From positions 1 to 64,000 of the forward strand of contig NZ_AFWT01000026.1 of NCBI RefSeq assembly GCF_000224065.1: a stretch of 64,000 bases of DNA, read 5' to 3'. A program made the position numbers and the translations under genes. Positions within the stretch are counted from its first letter, which is position 1. Each line of letters opens with the position of its first letter. Under the pieces are notes generated by a model. It saw only the letters and a list, made by a program, of their open reading frames with translations. It ran no database searches and was not told where the DNA came from. This DNA is from Thiorhodococcus drewsii AZ1. GTDB lineage: Bacteria > Pseudomonadota > Gammaproteobacteria > Chromatiales > Chromatiaceae. Below are positions 11,378 through 25,306 of this stretch, piece after piece.

Positions 11378-13429
11378 TCAAAGGGTCTGCAAGAGCTGGC
11401 GGTATTGGTTTTCGTCGAGACCGGCTTCGGAGCCGAGGGAGTCGATGCGCTGCTGGGCTTCGGTCTCATCGAGTGACATTTCTTTGAGCAAGGTTCGGTA
11501 ATTTTGAAATGCCGCGCTCAGATGCGGATGAGCGTATCCATTCTGTCGGGTAAAGATCAGAAAGATGACGACATGTCGCCGCATCAGCGGTTCGGCCTCG
11601 CCCAGGCGGTTGGTGGCCTGAAGGAGGTGGGCCAGGTTGTTGAGGTCGACAGCGACATCAGGATGCTCGGGGCCGTAGCTCGCCTCGTCGATCGACAGCG
11701 CGCGGCGCATCAGCGGCTCGGCATCGCCCAGGCGGTTGGTGGCTTGAAGGAGCTGGGCCAGGTTGTTGAGCGCCGTGGCGACGTTGGGATGCTCAGGGCC
11801 GTAGCTCACCTCGAAGATGCCGACCACGCGCCGCATCAGCGGCTCGGCCTCGCCCAGGCGGTTGGTGTCCTGAAGGAGCTGGGCCAGGTTGTTGAGCCGG
11901 ATGGCCACCTTGGGATGCTCGGGGCCGTAGCTCGCCTCGTCGATCGACAGCGCTCGGCGCATCAGCGGCTCGGCATCGCCCAGGCGGTTGGTGGCCTTCA
12001 GGAGCTGGGCCAGGTTGTTGAGCCGGATGGCCACATTGGGATGCTCGGGGCCGTAGCTCGCCTCGTCGATCGACAGCGCTCGGCGCATCAGCGGCTCGGC
12101 CTCGCCCAGACGATTGGTGGCCTGAAGGAGCTGGGCCAGGTTGTTAATCACCGTCGCTTCGTCGGTCTTTTCGGTCACCAGCAGCCGAGCCTGCTGGAAG
12201 GATCGCTCCGCCTGCTTCCAATCGGCCTGATCGAGCGCCAGCATGCCAAGCCGGTTGTGCGGTTCCCACCAGCCGTGATCCAGTGCGATCGCCTGCTCGA
12301 TGGCAGCCCGCGCTTCCGTGCGTTCCAGCCGTGTCTCATGCAGATCCGCTTTGAACAGCGCCGCCTCGGCCAGCTCGCGGGCACGGGCTTTGTGGCGCTC
12401 GCCTGCCTCTTCGAGCCGCTGGGTGAGCAGTTCCAAGGCTGCCTCGACGCCGCGCTCCTGCGCCACCCGGGCGGCCTCGGCGGTGAGGGATTGGCGCTCG
12501 GTCTCCGAAATCCGCTGAACGAAGGCCACCGCCTGATCGAGCTGCCCCTCGGCCTCCTCACGCCAGCGGTAGAGCCCGTCGATCTGCGGTGCCCGAGCGC
12601 CCGTCTTCTTGAGCCTGGCGAGCTTGGCCTGGAAGGTCTCCTCGATCTGGGCTCCCATCCGGGCCTTGAGGGCCACCGGATCGAACAGGACGTGGCGCGT
12701 CTGCCATTGCTGCCAGCCCAAGCCTCCGACGGCGCCCAGCACCACCAGGATGAGCATGGCGAGCACCCAATGCCGCCACCGGGAGCGGCGCTCATGGGTG
12801 GTCTGGGCCTGCTGAATCTGCTCCAGGGCCTGGGTGATGTGCTCGGACGACGCCCATACAAGCCCGGTGGGGATGGTGGCGTCCCAGGGGACTGCTGGCG
12901 GGGCCTGGCTCGGCTCCGGGAGGGGCAAGGGTGGCCAGGATCGGCCCTGAGCGAGACGCTCGCGGAGGTCCAGATAGCCGGCGTCGGCCGGCACCGTCCC
13001 CGCGATCAGGTAGTGCGAGGCATCGCGCACCGTCTCCGGGATCTGATCGGTGTCCTCGGGGCGCAGGATGAGCGGGATGAAACCGGTGTTGACCTCGCGG
13101 TAGTAGAGGACGTTGTGGATGACCTTGGCCTCCCACTTGACCCCGCGTCCCTGGCCGTAGGTCTCCAGCCCGAGAAAGCGCTGGCGGTAGGTGGCGGTGC
13201 AGACCAGGAGGGTGAAGTCGGCGGCGAGGATCTGCTCGGCGCACCAGCGCGGCCAGCCCTGGGACGGTCCCTGGGGGGATTCGGTCTCAAAGCGGTCCAG
13301 CCGGGCATCGAGGCCGTCCCGGCGCAACTGCAGGGCCAGCTGCAGCACCCGTTCGGCATGCTCGGGGCTGTCGTGGCTGTAGCTGATGAAGATCCGTGGC
13401 GGTCTGGAGGATGTGTCACCGGTGCTCAT
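11378..13429 (-). CDS. SEFIR-transmembrane-TPR protein, candidate immune or signalling protein
   Basis: The protein has 683 residues. Residues 11-150 form a SEFIR domain (PPRIFISYSHDSPEHAERV; GWPRWCAEQI; DFTLLVCTATYRQRF), a TIR relative used for homotypic contacts. One transmembrane helix lies at about 220-240 (WVLAMLILVVLGAVGGLGW). A coiled-coil-like Ala/Glu/Arg region follows, then five 42-residue TPR units of kinesin-light-chain type (core LNNLAQLLQATNRLGEAEPL). The SEFIR end is therefore predicted on the opposite side of the membrane from the TPRs, or both dock at the inner face if the helix is monotopic. The start at 13,429 is set by AGGGAG. It lies 80 bp downstream of a small membrane-protein gene on the same strand. 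SEFIR-TPR proteins occur in bacterial defence islands; here that role is inference. Confidence 0.85.
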   Translation of the reverse strand: MSTGDTSSRPPRIFISYSHDSPEHAERVLQLALQLRRDGLDARLDRFETESPQGPSQGWPRWCAEQILAADFTLLVCTATYRQRFLGLETYGQGRGVKWEAKVIHNVLYYREVNTGFIPLILRPEDTDQIPETVRDASHYLIAGTVPADAGYLDLRERLAQGRSWPPLPLPEPSQAPPAVPWDATIPTGLVWASSEHITQALEQIQQAQTTHERRSRWRHWVLAMLILVVLGAVGGLGWQQWQTRHVLFDPVALKARMGAQIEETFQAKLARLKKTGARAPQIDGLYRWREEAEGQLDQAVAFVQRISETERQSLTAEAARVAQERGVEAALELLTQRLEEAGERHKARARELAEAALFKADLHETRLERTEARAAIEQAIALDHGWWEPHNRLGMLALDQADWKQAERSFQQARLLVTEKTDEATVINNLAQLLQATNRLGEAEPLMRRALSIDEASYGPEHPNVAIRLNNLAQLLKATNRLGDAEPLMRRALSIDEASYGPEHPKVAIRLNNLAQLLQDTNRLGEAEPLMRRVVGIFEVSYGPEHPNVATALNNLAQLLQATNRLGDAEPLMRRALSIDEASYGPEHPDVAVDLNNLAHLLQATNRLGEAEPLMRRHVVIFLIFTRQNGYAHPHLSAAFQNYRTLLKEMSLDETEAQQRIDSLGSEAGLDENQYRQLLQTL
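11580..12170 (-). repeat. 126-bp tandem repeats encoding the TPR units
   Basis: Five in-frame units of 126 bp; the ATG codon of the LMRR motif recurs at 11,582, 11,708, 11,834, 11,960 and 12,086. The copies are nearly identical at DNA level, including synonymous positions, which points to recent duplication or gene conversion and to a copy number that could change by recombination. Confidence 0.85.
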
Positions 13430-13509
13430 GGGGGCTCCCTGACGGCGTGTCTGGGGGCATGATAGCGGTGGACTCGAATGGCGTGTACCCCACGTCCTGG
13501 CGCGGAGGG

Positions 13510-13956
13510 TTATTGCCGGATGAGCCACCACCCAATGGCGACCAGGACGATCAGGAAGCCATAGAACCCCCATACCGAGAATGATTTGGCGGCCTCCTTA
13601 CGGTGCTGCCCTATGCGGCCTTCTGGAGCCACGGCGTAGAGGTCTTCCGGCTGTAACTGTCCGGTGTGCAGTTTCTCGAGGAAGGCGTTGTAGGAGGCTC
13701 GGAATGCCTTCTCCAGCGCTAGGTAGTAGGCATCCAGCACGAAGAACAGGATCGACGGGAACAGCGCGACCCAGACAAGCTCGGGTTTATCCTTGTCCGC
13801 CATCAAGACGAGAATCGCCGAGACAATGGTGATGCACCAGGTCTTGCAGGAACTGCTGTTCGCGGCCATGCGCTGAATCACACCTTGCATGATTTGCAGG
13901 TGCGATTGGACGGAGGCGGATTCGTCGGTCAAGCCTTGTCCAGTACTTCCACTCAT
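13510..13956 (-). CDS. Small three-helix membrane protein paired with the SEFIR gene
   Basis: The protein has 148 residues. After a polar N-terminal helix come transmembrane segments at about 38-53 (TWCITIVSAILVLMA), 59-80 (ELVWVALFPSILFFVLDAYYLA) and 127-146 (SVWGFYGFLIVLVAIGWWLI), with a soluble loop of about 45 residues between the second and third. AAGGTGA precedes the ATG. It is the upstream partner of the SEFIR gene, 80 bp away on the same strand. The size and helix layout recall small membrane effectors of nucleotide- or TIR-linked immune systems, but I cannot place it in a named family. An alternative is a membrane anchor or regulator for the SEFIR protein. Confidence 0.75.
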   Translation of the reverse strand: MSGSTGQGLTDESASVQSHLQIMQGVIQRMAANSSSCKTWCITIVSAILVLMADKDKPELVWVALFPSILFFVLDAYYLALEKAFRASYNAFLEKLHTGQLQPEDLYAVAPEGRIGQHRKEAAKSFSVWGFYGFLIVLVAIGWWLIRQ

Positions 13957-13984
13957 ACAGTCACCTTGATCGAATCATCGCTGA

Positions 13985-14205
13985 ATGTTTGATCGGTTTG
14001 TCTCCCGATCCACTGCAACCAGTTGGTCAACCCGTGAATCTGCTACTTGTCCAGCTCCGCTGGCCAGACCTTCGGGGCCTGTGGGTGGGCGAGTTCCGGC
14101 ACCCCGTGCCGTGGGCGCCGTCGTATTGGGCGTAGCTGATGAGCACCCTGGGCGGGTTGTCGGACCTGTCACCAGTGGTCTGGGGGGCATGATAGCGGTG
14201 AGGAT
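13985..14205 (-). pseudogene. Decayed second copy of a SEFIR gene 5' end
   Basis: Read leftward from 14,205, the sequence repeats the leader of the intact SEFIR gene (shared CACCGCTATCATGCCCCC), then encodes TGDRSDNPPRVLISYAQYDGAH, here split as TGDRSDNPPRVL plus ISYAQYDGAH, against TGDTSSRPPRIFISYSHDSPEH in the intact protein. The start ATG has been lost and the frame shifts further on; a shifted frame still reads ELAHPQAPKVWPAELDK, a stop, then NWLQWIGRQ, matching the later SEFIR motif. The fragment ends just before the small membrane-protein gene. Confidence 0.6.
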
Positions 14206-14262
14206 AGGTGCGGGGTAGACCTGCGGCGCATCAAGCCTGCCAGCCGTCAGCGGAGATAGCCC

Positions 14263-14638
14263 GCGTAGGGCGTAATAGCGATAGCGTATTACGCCGCATG
14301 GTTGGCAGGCGGCTCACCTCAAGACACAACAAACGCCGCATGTCCCTCGCACGTCGAATTGCGTCTTTGTGCCACCAATCCGATGAACCTGTGCCAATGT
14401 CCTTCCGGCGCAATACGCTGCGCTATTGCGCCCTACGAACCAGGCTGCGTAGGGCGTAATAGCGATAGCGTATTGCGCCGCATGGTTGGCAGGCAGCTCA
14501 CCTCAAGACGCAACAAACGCCGCATGTCCTTCGCACGTCGAATTGCGTCTTTGTGCCACCAATCCGATGGACCTGTGCCAATGTCCTTCCGGCGCAATAC
14601 GCTGCGCTATTGCGCCCTACGAACCAGGCTGCGTAGGC
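14263..14638. repeat. Two tandem 184-bp MITE-like repeats with palindromic ends
   Basis: Copy 1 is 14,263-14,446 and copy 2 is 14,447-14,630, with 5 differences in 184 bases; the first bases of a third copy follow. Each unit starts GCGTAGGGCGTAATAGCGAT and ends with GGCGCAATACGCTGCGC then TATTGCGCCCTACG, so the two ends are related inverted repeats. This GTAGGGCG / CGCCCTAC type of palindrome is a familiar dispersed element in gammaproteobacteria. No transposase is encoded. Confidence 0.85.
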
Positions 14639-14702
14639 ATCAATCGCGAATGCTCGACGGCTCGAGTCGGGCTGAGATAGCCCCGACCCGAGCCGTGTCT
14701 TC

Positions 14703-17510
<2,808 letters not shown>

Positions 17511-18395
17511 ATGAAAACGGGCATGACACTCGAACAATTGCGCATCTTCGTCGGCGTCGCCGAGCGCGAGCACATGACCAAGGCTGCGGAGTCACTCAAT
17601 GTCACGCAGTCAGCGGCGAGCGCCGCCATTGCGGCACTGGAATCGCGCTACGGCGTGGCGCTCTTCCATCGTGTCGGCCGAGGGATCGAGCTGACCGAAG
17701 CCGGGCGCGAGTTCCTCGAAGAGGCGCGCGGCGTGCTCGGATCCGTCGCCAGCGCCGAGCTGACCCTGAGCCAGCTCGGCGGCCTGACGCGCGGGACGCT
17801 ACGCCTGGTCGCGAGTCATACGATCGCGGGATATTGGCTGCCTCGCCACCTGGCGGCATTTCGCGAGCGTCACCCGCGACTCACCGTCGAGGTTGCCGTT
17901 GCGAACACCCAACAATCGGCGAAACGCGTGCTGAACGGCATGGCCGAGCTTGGCTTCGTCGAGGGTGCGGTCGAGCATCCGGCGCTCGAACGCTGGCCCC
18001 TCGCTCAGGATCGCATGGTCCTGGTGAGCCGGATTCCAGCCGAAGACCTCGGCGAGGACTGGCTCGGAAAGGCACGCTGGATCCTGCGCGAACCCGGATC
18101 GGGGACACGCTCGACCTTCGAGGAGATCCTGCGCCAGCGCGGAAAGCGCATCGAGGATCTCGATGTGGCGCTCACCCTGCCATCGAACGAATCGGTCCGT
18201 ACCGCTGTCGAGGCCGGAGCCGGCATCGCCGTCCTCCCCGAACTCGTCGTCGCGCGCGCCCTGAGCACCGGTGCATTGCACACCATTCCCCTTCCCCTCC
18301 CCGAGCGCACCTTCAGCGCCCTTCTGCATCGCGAGCGCCGCGTCAGCCAGGCGGCCAAGGCCCTGCTCGATCTCATCCAGGACAGTCATCCATGA
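17511..18395 (+). CDS. LysR-family regulator of the adjacent TDT transporter
   Basis: The protein has 294 residues, with an N-terminal winged HTH (TLEQLRIFVGVAEREHMTKA then AESLNVTQSAASAAIAALE) and a substrate-binding effector domain after residue 90. The N-terminus resembles CbbR/YeiE-like members that sense small anions or sulfur compounds. The track frame opens upstream at 17,316, but the HTH begins right after the ATGs at 17,511 and 17,523, so the start is one of these; neither has a good ribosome site. The stop overlaps the transporter start (ATGA), so regulator and exporter are made together. Confidence 0.82.
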   Translation: MKTGMTLEQLRIFVGVAEREHMTKAAESLNVTQSAASAAIAALESRYGVALFHRVGRGIELTEAGREFLEEARGVLGSVASAELTLSQLGGLTRGTLRLVASHTIAGYWLPRHLAAFRERHPRLTVEVAVANTQQSAKRVLNGMAELGFVEGAVEHPALERWPLAQDRMVLVSRIPAEDLGEDWLGKARWILREPGSGTRSTFEEILRQRGKRIEDLDVALTLPSNESVRTAVEAGAGIAVLPELVVARALSTGALHTIPLPLPERTFSALLHRERRVSQAAKALLDLIQDSHP

Positions 18396-19546
18396 CCACC
18401 GCCTCTTTCAATAACCGCGCGCAAGGATTCAAGCCCTTTCACCAGCTTGAACACCCGCGAGAGGTCATCCGGCAATTCACCCCGAACTGGTTCGCCGCCA
18501 CCATGGGGACCGGCATCCTGGCGCTCGCCTTACCGCAAGTGCCAGGGGCACCCGCGCTGTTCTCGCAGCTTGGCGCCGGACTCTGGCTGTTCAACATCGG
18601 CCTCTTCCTGCTGTTCACCCTGCTCTACACAGCGCGCTGGATCCTGTTCAGACGCGAGGCCAGCCGCATCTTCGGCCACAGTGTCGTGTCCATGTTCATC
18701 GGCACCATTCCAATGGGGCTCGCAACCATCATCAACGGCTTTCTCGTCTTCGGCATACCGCGCTGGGGCGACGACATGATCCTGGTCGCGCAAGGGCTTT
18801 GGTGGCTCGATGTTGCTCTATCGATCGGATGCGGCGTCCTCATCCCCTATCTGATGTTCACCCTCCAGGAGCATCGCATCGACCAGATGACCGCCGTCTG
18901 GCTGTTGCCCGTAGTCGCCGCAGAAGTCGCCGCCGCCAGCGGCGGGCTGCTCGCACCGCACCTGGCGGACGCAAGCGCCCAGTTCCAAACACTGATGGTC
19001 AGCTACGTGCTCTGGGCCTATTCCGTCCCGCTCGCCATGGGAATCCTGGTCATCCTGATTCTGCGCATGGCCCTGCATAAACTGCCACACGTCAACATGG
19101 CCGCATCCAGCTGGCTCGCGCTCGGCCCCATCGGCACCGGCGCGCTCGGCATGCTGCTGCTCGGCGCAAGCGCACCGGACATCTTCGCAGCCCAACAATT
19201 GCCCGAAATCGGCATCGCCGCAGCCAGCCTCGGCGCCTTGGTCGCCCTTCTGCTTTGGGGATTCGGATTCTGGTGGTTCCTGCTGGCCATTCTGGTGACG
19301 ATCCGTTACTTCCGCGCCGGCATTCCCTTCAACCTCGGATGGTGGGGCTATACCTTCCCGCTCGGGGTCTACACCCTCGCCACACTCAAGCTCGGCACGC
19401 TCTTCCAGGTCAGCTTCTTCTCGATCTTCGGCACCCTACTCGTCGTCGTACTGGCCTCGATGTGGCTGCTGGTCAGCGCGCGCACCCTGCAAGGCGGCTG
19501 GAAAGGCTCGCTCTTCGTCTCGCCATGCATCGCGGCGGTCAATTGA
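18392..19546 (+). CDS. TDT-family (TehA/SLAC1-type) anion transporter
   Basis: The 384-residue protein has about ten transmembrane helices. NWFAATMGTGILALAL is the opening motif of the tellurite-resistance/dicarboxylate (TDT) family, whose members export sulfite, carry C4-dicarboxylates, or act as anion channels. FNLGWWGYTFPLGVYTLATL is the conserved C-terminal motif. In a sulfur oxidiser, sulfite or another oxyanion is a plausible substrate, but this is inference. It is translationally coupled to the LysR gene. Confidence 0.85.
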   Translation: MTTASFNNRAQGFKPFHQLEHPREVIRQFTPNWFAATMGTGILALALPQVPGAPALFSQLGAGLWLFNIGLFLLFTLLYTARWILFRREASRIFGHSVVSMFIGTIPMGLATIINGFLVFGIPRWGDDMILVAQGLWWLDVALSIGCGVLIPYLMFTLQEHRIDQMTAVWLLPVVAAEVAAASGGLLAPHLADASAQFQTLMVSYVLWAYSVPLAMGILVILILRMALHKLPHVNMAASSWLALGPIGTGALGMLLLGASAPDIFAAQQLPEIGIAAASLGALVALLLWGFGFWWFLLAILVTIRYFRAGIPFNLGWWGYTFPLGVYTLATLKLGTLFQVSFFSIFGTLLVVVLASMWLLVSARTLQGGWKGSLFVSPCIAAVN

Positions 19547-19574
19547 GGCCAAACGCACCGAACGGCATCTCGAC

Positions 19575-19755
19575 GTGGGCATAACAAGGATTGCACATCC
19601 ACCGGAAAAACTCGGGCTAGGATTGCGGCCGAGGGACGGCTATTACATCGCCGAGTACGAGCTGAATGGCCAGGATCGCGCCGATTATGGCGACAAGCTC
19701 CTCGACCGGCTCGCGGCGGCGCTCGCGCCCCTCAAAAACCGCAAAGGGAGCGGAT

Positions 19756-19775
<20 letters not shown>
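19575..19775 (+). pseudogene. Remnant of a DUF1016 (YhcG-type nuclease) gene
   Basis: The 66-codon frame contains YYIAEYELNGQDRADYGDKL followed by LDRLAAAL and GSGFTRS. This resembles the DUF1016 N-terminal pattern (Tyr-Gly-x-x-Leu-(I/L)-(E/D)-x-Leu, then G-(R/S)-GFS). The rest of the gene is missing and the frame runs into the convergent acyltransferase gene. I read it as a short leftover of a PDDEXK-associated gene. Confidence 0.4.
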
Positions 19776-22560
<2,785 letters not shown>

Positions 22561-22761
22561 AGTCGATGATGTCAGGTAGCACGAGACGGGCCGAGTCTAG
22601 CACAGCCCTTGCCACCACCCAGCCGCTCCGCATCCACCCGACAGTCAGCGCAGGGCGGAAACCGGCGCGCGTCGGGTTCCGTGTGGATTCACGATTTCCG
22701 GTACAGATTACCCATTATGATTGAACCCAATGGCCCGCCAATCAGGAAGGGATTCAGTATC

Positions 22762-25242
22762 GTGGATAGCCTGGAACGCTCGGCCCGCCCATCTCTCGGA
22801 TGGCGAGCAAACTGGCTCGAAATTGCCTTCGTCGCGAGCGTGTCCCTCCTGTTCTCCCCTGAACCACGCGCCCTCGACGAGATCAAGCTACAGCTCAAAT
22901 GGCGGCATCAGTTCCAGTTTGCCGGTTATTACGTCGCACTGGATCAGGGCTATTACCGGGATGCGGGACTGGAGGTCACACTGATCGAGGCGCAACCCGA
23001 CACGGACATGGTCGACGAGGTGGTCTCGGGGCGAGCCGAGTTCGGCATTGGAACCAGTGAACTGCTGCTCGCACGCCAGACACAGCCAGTCGTCGCCCTC
23101 GCGCCCATCTATCAGCATTCGCCCTTCGCCCTGGCGGCACGCGCCGATCGCGCGTCCAACCTCCACGAACTGGTCGGCCAACCCATCATGCTGGAGCCCG
23201 GCGCCGCCGAGATCCTCGCCCTCTTCCAACAGGAAGGCGTGTCCATCGATCAGCTGGATATCCGACCTCACACCCAACGCATCGACGACCTCATCTCCGG
23301 GCGGGTCGCCGCCATGTCGGTCTATTCAACGACCGAGCCCTATCAGCTGCGACGCCTTGGATTCAACTACAACCTCTTCTCGGCCCGGACGAGCGGAATC
23401 GACTTCTACGGCGACATCCTCTTCACGACAGAAGATCAGATTCGTCGTCATCCCAAACGGGTCAAGGGCTTTCTCGATGCCAGCCTCGCTGGCTGGCGCG
23501 AGGCGATCACACACAGCGAGACGGCCATCGATCTCATCATGGAGCGCTACAACAGCCAGAAACGCGACCGCGATTCCTACCGTTTCGAGGCGAACGAGAG
23601 CCGCCGGCTGATACGTCCCGATCTGATCGATGTCGGACACACCAACCCAGGTCGATGGCGACACATCGCCGACACCTATGCCGACCTGGACATGCTGCCA
23701 AGGAACGTTTCACTCGATCGATTCCTCTATGCCCCGAACAGGCCGCTGGTCGATCCCCGACTCTTGACCGCGCTGGCCGGCAGCCTGGCGTTGCTGCTGC
23801 TTCTCTCGGCGCTAACCTGGAAGATCGCCCGTCTGAATCGACGTCTCACGCGCGAGATCGTCGAACGCGAACGGATCAACAGCCGCCTGCAGGAACACGA
23901 TGCGCTTTTCCGTCTGATCACGGAGAACAGCAGCGATGTCATCTGGATCCTGGACGTCGCACGCCGGCGGCTCGAATACGTCAGCCCCTCGGTGAAATCC
24001 ATGCGTGGATTCTCGCCCGAGGAGGTAATGGCACGCCCGATCGAGGACTCCATGACGGTCGAATCATGGAACCGGATCGCGCACCTGGTCGAGGCGATCG
24101 AGACACAGCAGCGAACCAGGATGAAGATCGATTTCGCGCCCCGAGTGACCGAGATCGAGCAGCCAGTCAAAATGGGCGGAACCGTGCAAACCGAGGTCGT
24201 GACGACCCCGGTGCTGGACGAGTCTGGGCATCCCGTGAAGCTGCTCGGAATCACCCGCGACACCACTCAACGCAAGGTGCTCGAGGCCGAATTACGGACC
24301 CGTATTGCCGCGATCGAGGCTGCCGGCGACGCGATCGCCATCACCGATGTCCAGGGATACCTGCTCTACGCCAATCCGGCCTTCGCCAAACAGACCGGAT
24401 ATGCATTGGAAGAACTCAAAGGGGCGCACACACGCACCTTCAAGAGCGGACGCCACGATGCGAGCCTCTACGCCGATCTGTGGCAAACCGTCCTTGGCGG
24501 TCGGATCTGGCGCGGCGAACTCATCAACAAACGCAAGGACGGCTCGCTCTACGAGGAGGAGATGACCATTGCGCCGGTCATAAGCGTCAAGGGGCAGGTC
24601 GACTGTTTCGTCGCCATCAAACGCGACGTCAGCGAGCGCCGCTCCATGGAGCGCGCACTCAAAGAGGCCAATCGCCAACTCAGCGAGAACCTGACGCGCA
24701 TTCGTCTGCTTCAGAAAGAACTCGCCGAGCAGACAATTCGCGACCCGCTGACCGGTCTGCACAACCGACGTTATCTCGACGAGACCCTACCGCGCGAGTT
24801 CGCGCGCGCCAGGCACGAAGGCTATACGCTCACCGCTGCGATGGTCGACGTCGACCATTTCAAGCGCATCAACGATACCTGGGGGCACCCGGCCGGAGAC
24901 TCGTTGCTGAAGTCGCTTGCCGCACTCCTCCAGGAACGCTTCCGTGAGGGCGACATCGTCTGTCGCTATGGCGGAGAGGAATTTCTCGTGCTTCTGCCGC
25001 ACACCTCGATCGAGATCTGTCTGCCCCGTGCCGATTGGTTGCGTCAGGCGTTCGGAAACTTTCGGATGAGCTATCAAGATGTCGAGATCCGGGCTACCCT
25101 GTCCATTGGTCTGGCCTCTTACCCCGAATGCGCCAACTCACCGCAAACGCTGATCCAGATGGCGGACGCCGCGCTCTACCAGGCCAAACACAAGGGTCGC
25201 AACCGTGTCGAGTTCATGCCCAGCGAGGCCCCCGAATCGTAA
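22762..25242 (+). CDS. Exported NMT1/THI5-like sensor with two PAS domains and a GGDEF diguanylate cyclase
   Basis: The protein has 826 residues from the GTG at 22,762, chosen because AGGAAGGG lies 11 bases upstream; ATG at 22,717 is an alternative in the same frame without a ribosome site. A signal anchor (WLEIAFVASVSLLF) is followed by an NMT1/THI5-like ligand-binding domain (LQLKWRHQFQFAGYYVALDQ), the fold that binds pyrimidine precursors of thiamine and some sulfonates. Next come a membrane helix (LLTALAGSLALLLLLSALTW), PAS 1, PAS 2 and a GGDEF domain. The active site is GGEEF, and RxxD (REGD) five residues upstream is a complete inhibitory I-site. It is predicted to convert an extracytoplasmic small-molecule signal into c-di-GMP. 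Confidence 0.9.
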   Translation: MDSLERSARPSLGWRANWLEIAFVASVSLLFSPEPRALDEIKLQLKWRHQFQFAGYYVALDQGYYRDAGLEVTLIEAQPDTDMVDEVVSGRAEFGIGTSELLLARQTQPVVALAPIYQHSPFALAARADRASNLHELVGQPIMLEPGAAEILALFQQEGVSIDQLDIRPHTQRIDDLISGRVAAMSVYSTTEPYQLRRLGFNYNLFSARTSGIDFYGDILFTTEDQIRRHPKRVKGFLDASLAGWREAITHSETAIDLIMERYNSQKRDRDSYRFEANESRRLIRPDLIDVGHTNPGRWRHIADTYADLDMLPRNVSLDRFLYAPNRPLVDPRLLTALAGSLALLLLLSALTWKIARLNRRLTREIVERERINSRLQEHDALFRLITENSSDVIWILDVARRRLEYVSPSVKSMRGFSPEEVMARPIEDSMTVESWNRIAHLVEAIETQQRTRMKIDFAPRVTEIEQPVKMGGTVQTEVVTTPVLDESGHPVKLLGITRDTTQRKVLEAELRTRIAAIEAAGDAIAITDVQGYLLYANPAFAKQTGYALEELKGAHTRTFKSGRHDASLYADLWQTVLGGRIWRGELINKRKDGSLYEEEMTIAPVISVKGQVDCFVAIKRDVSERRSMERALKEANRQLSENLTRIRLLQKELAEQTIRDPLTGLHNRRYLDETLPREFARARHEGYTLTAAMVDVDHFKRINDTWGHPAGDSLLKSLAALLQERFREGDIVCRYGGEEFLVLLPHTSIEICLPRADWLRQAFGNFRMSYQDVEIRATLSIGLASYPECANSPQTLIQMADAALYQAKHKGRNRVEFMPSEAPES

Positions 25243-25306
25243 ACCCACTTGAATTCGTGAGATGCCACAGCACCATGAATGACTTTGCGAACGGAGGGAA
25301 TGTGCG

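Noticed and set aside
11504-13462. A 652-codon plus-strand frame opposite the SEFIR gene
   Set aside because: Its Leu/Gly-rich repeats are the reverse reading of the 126-bp TPR repeats.
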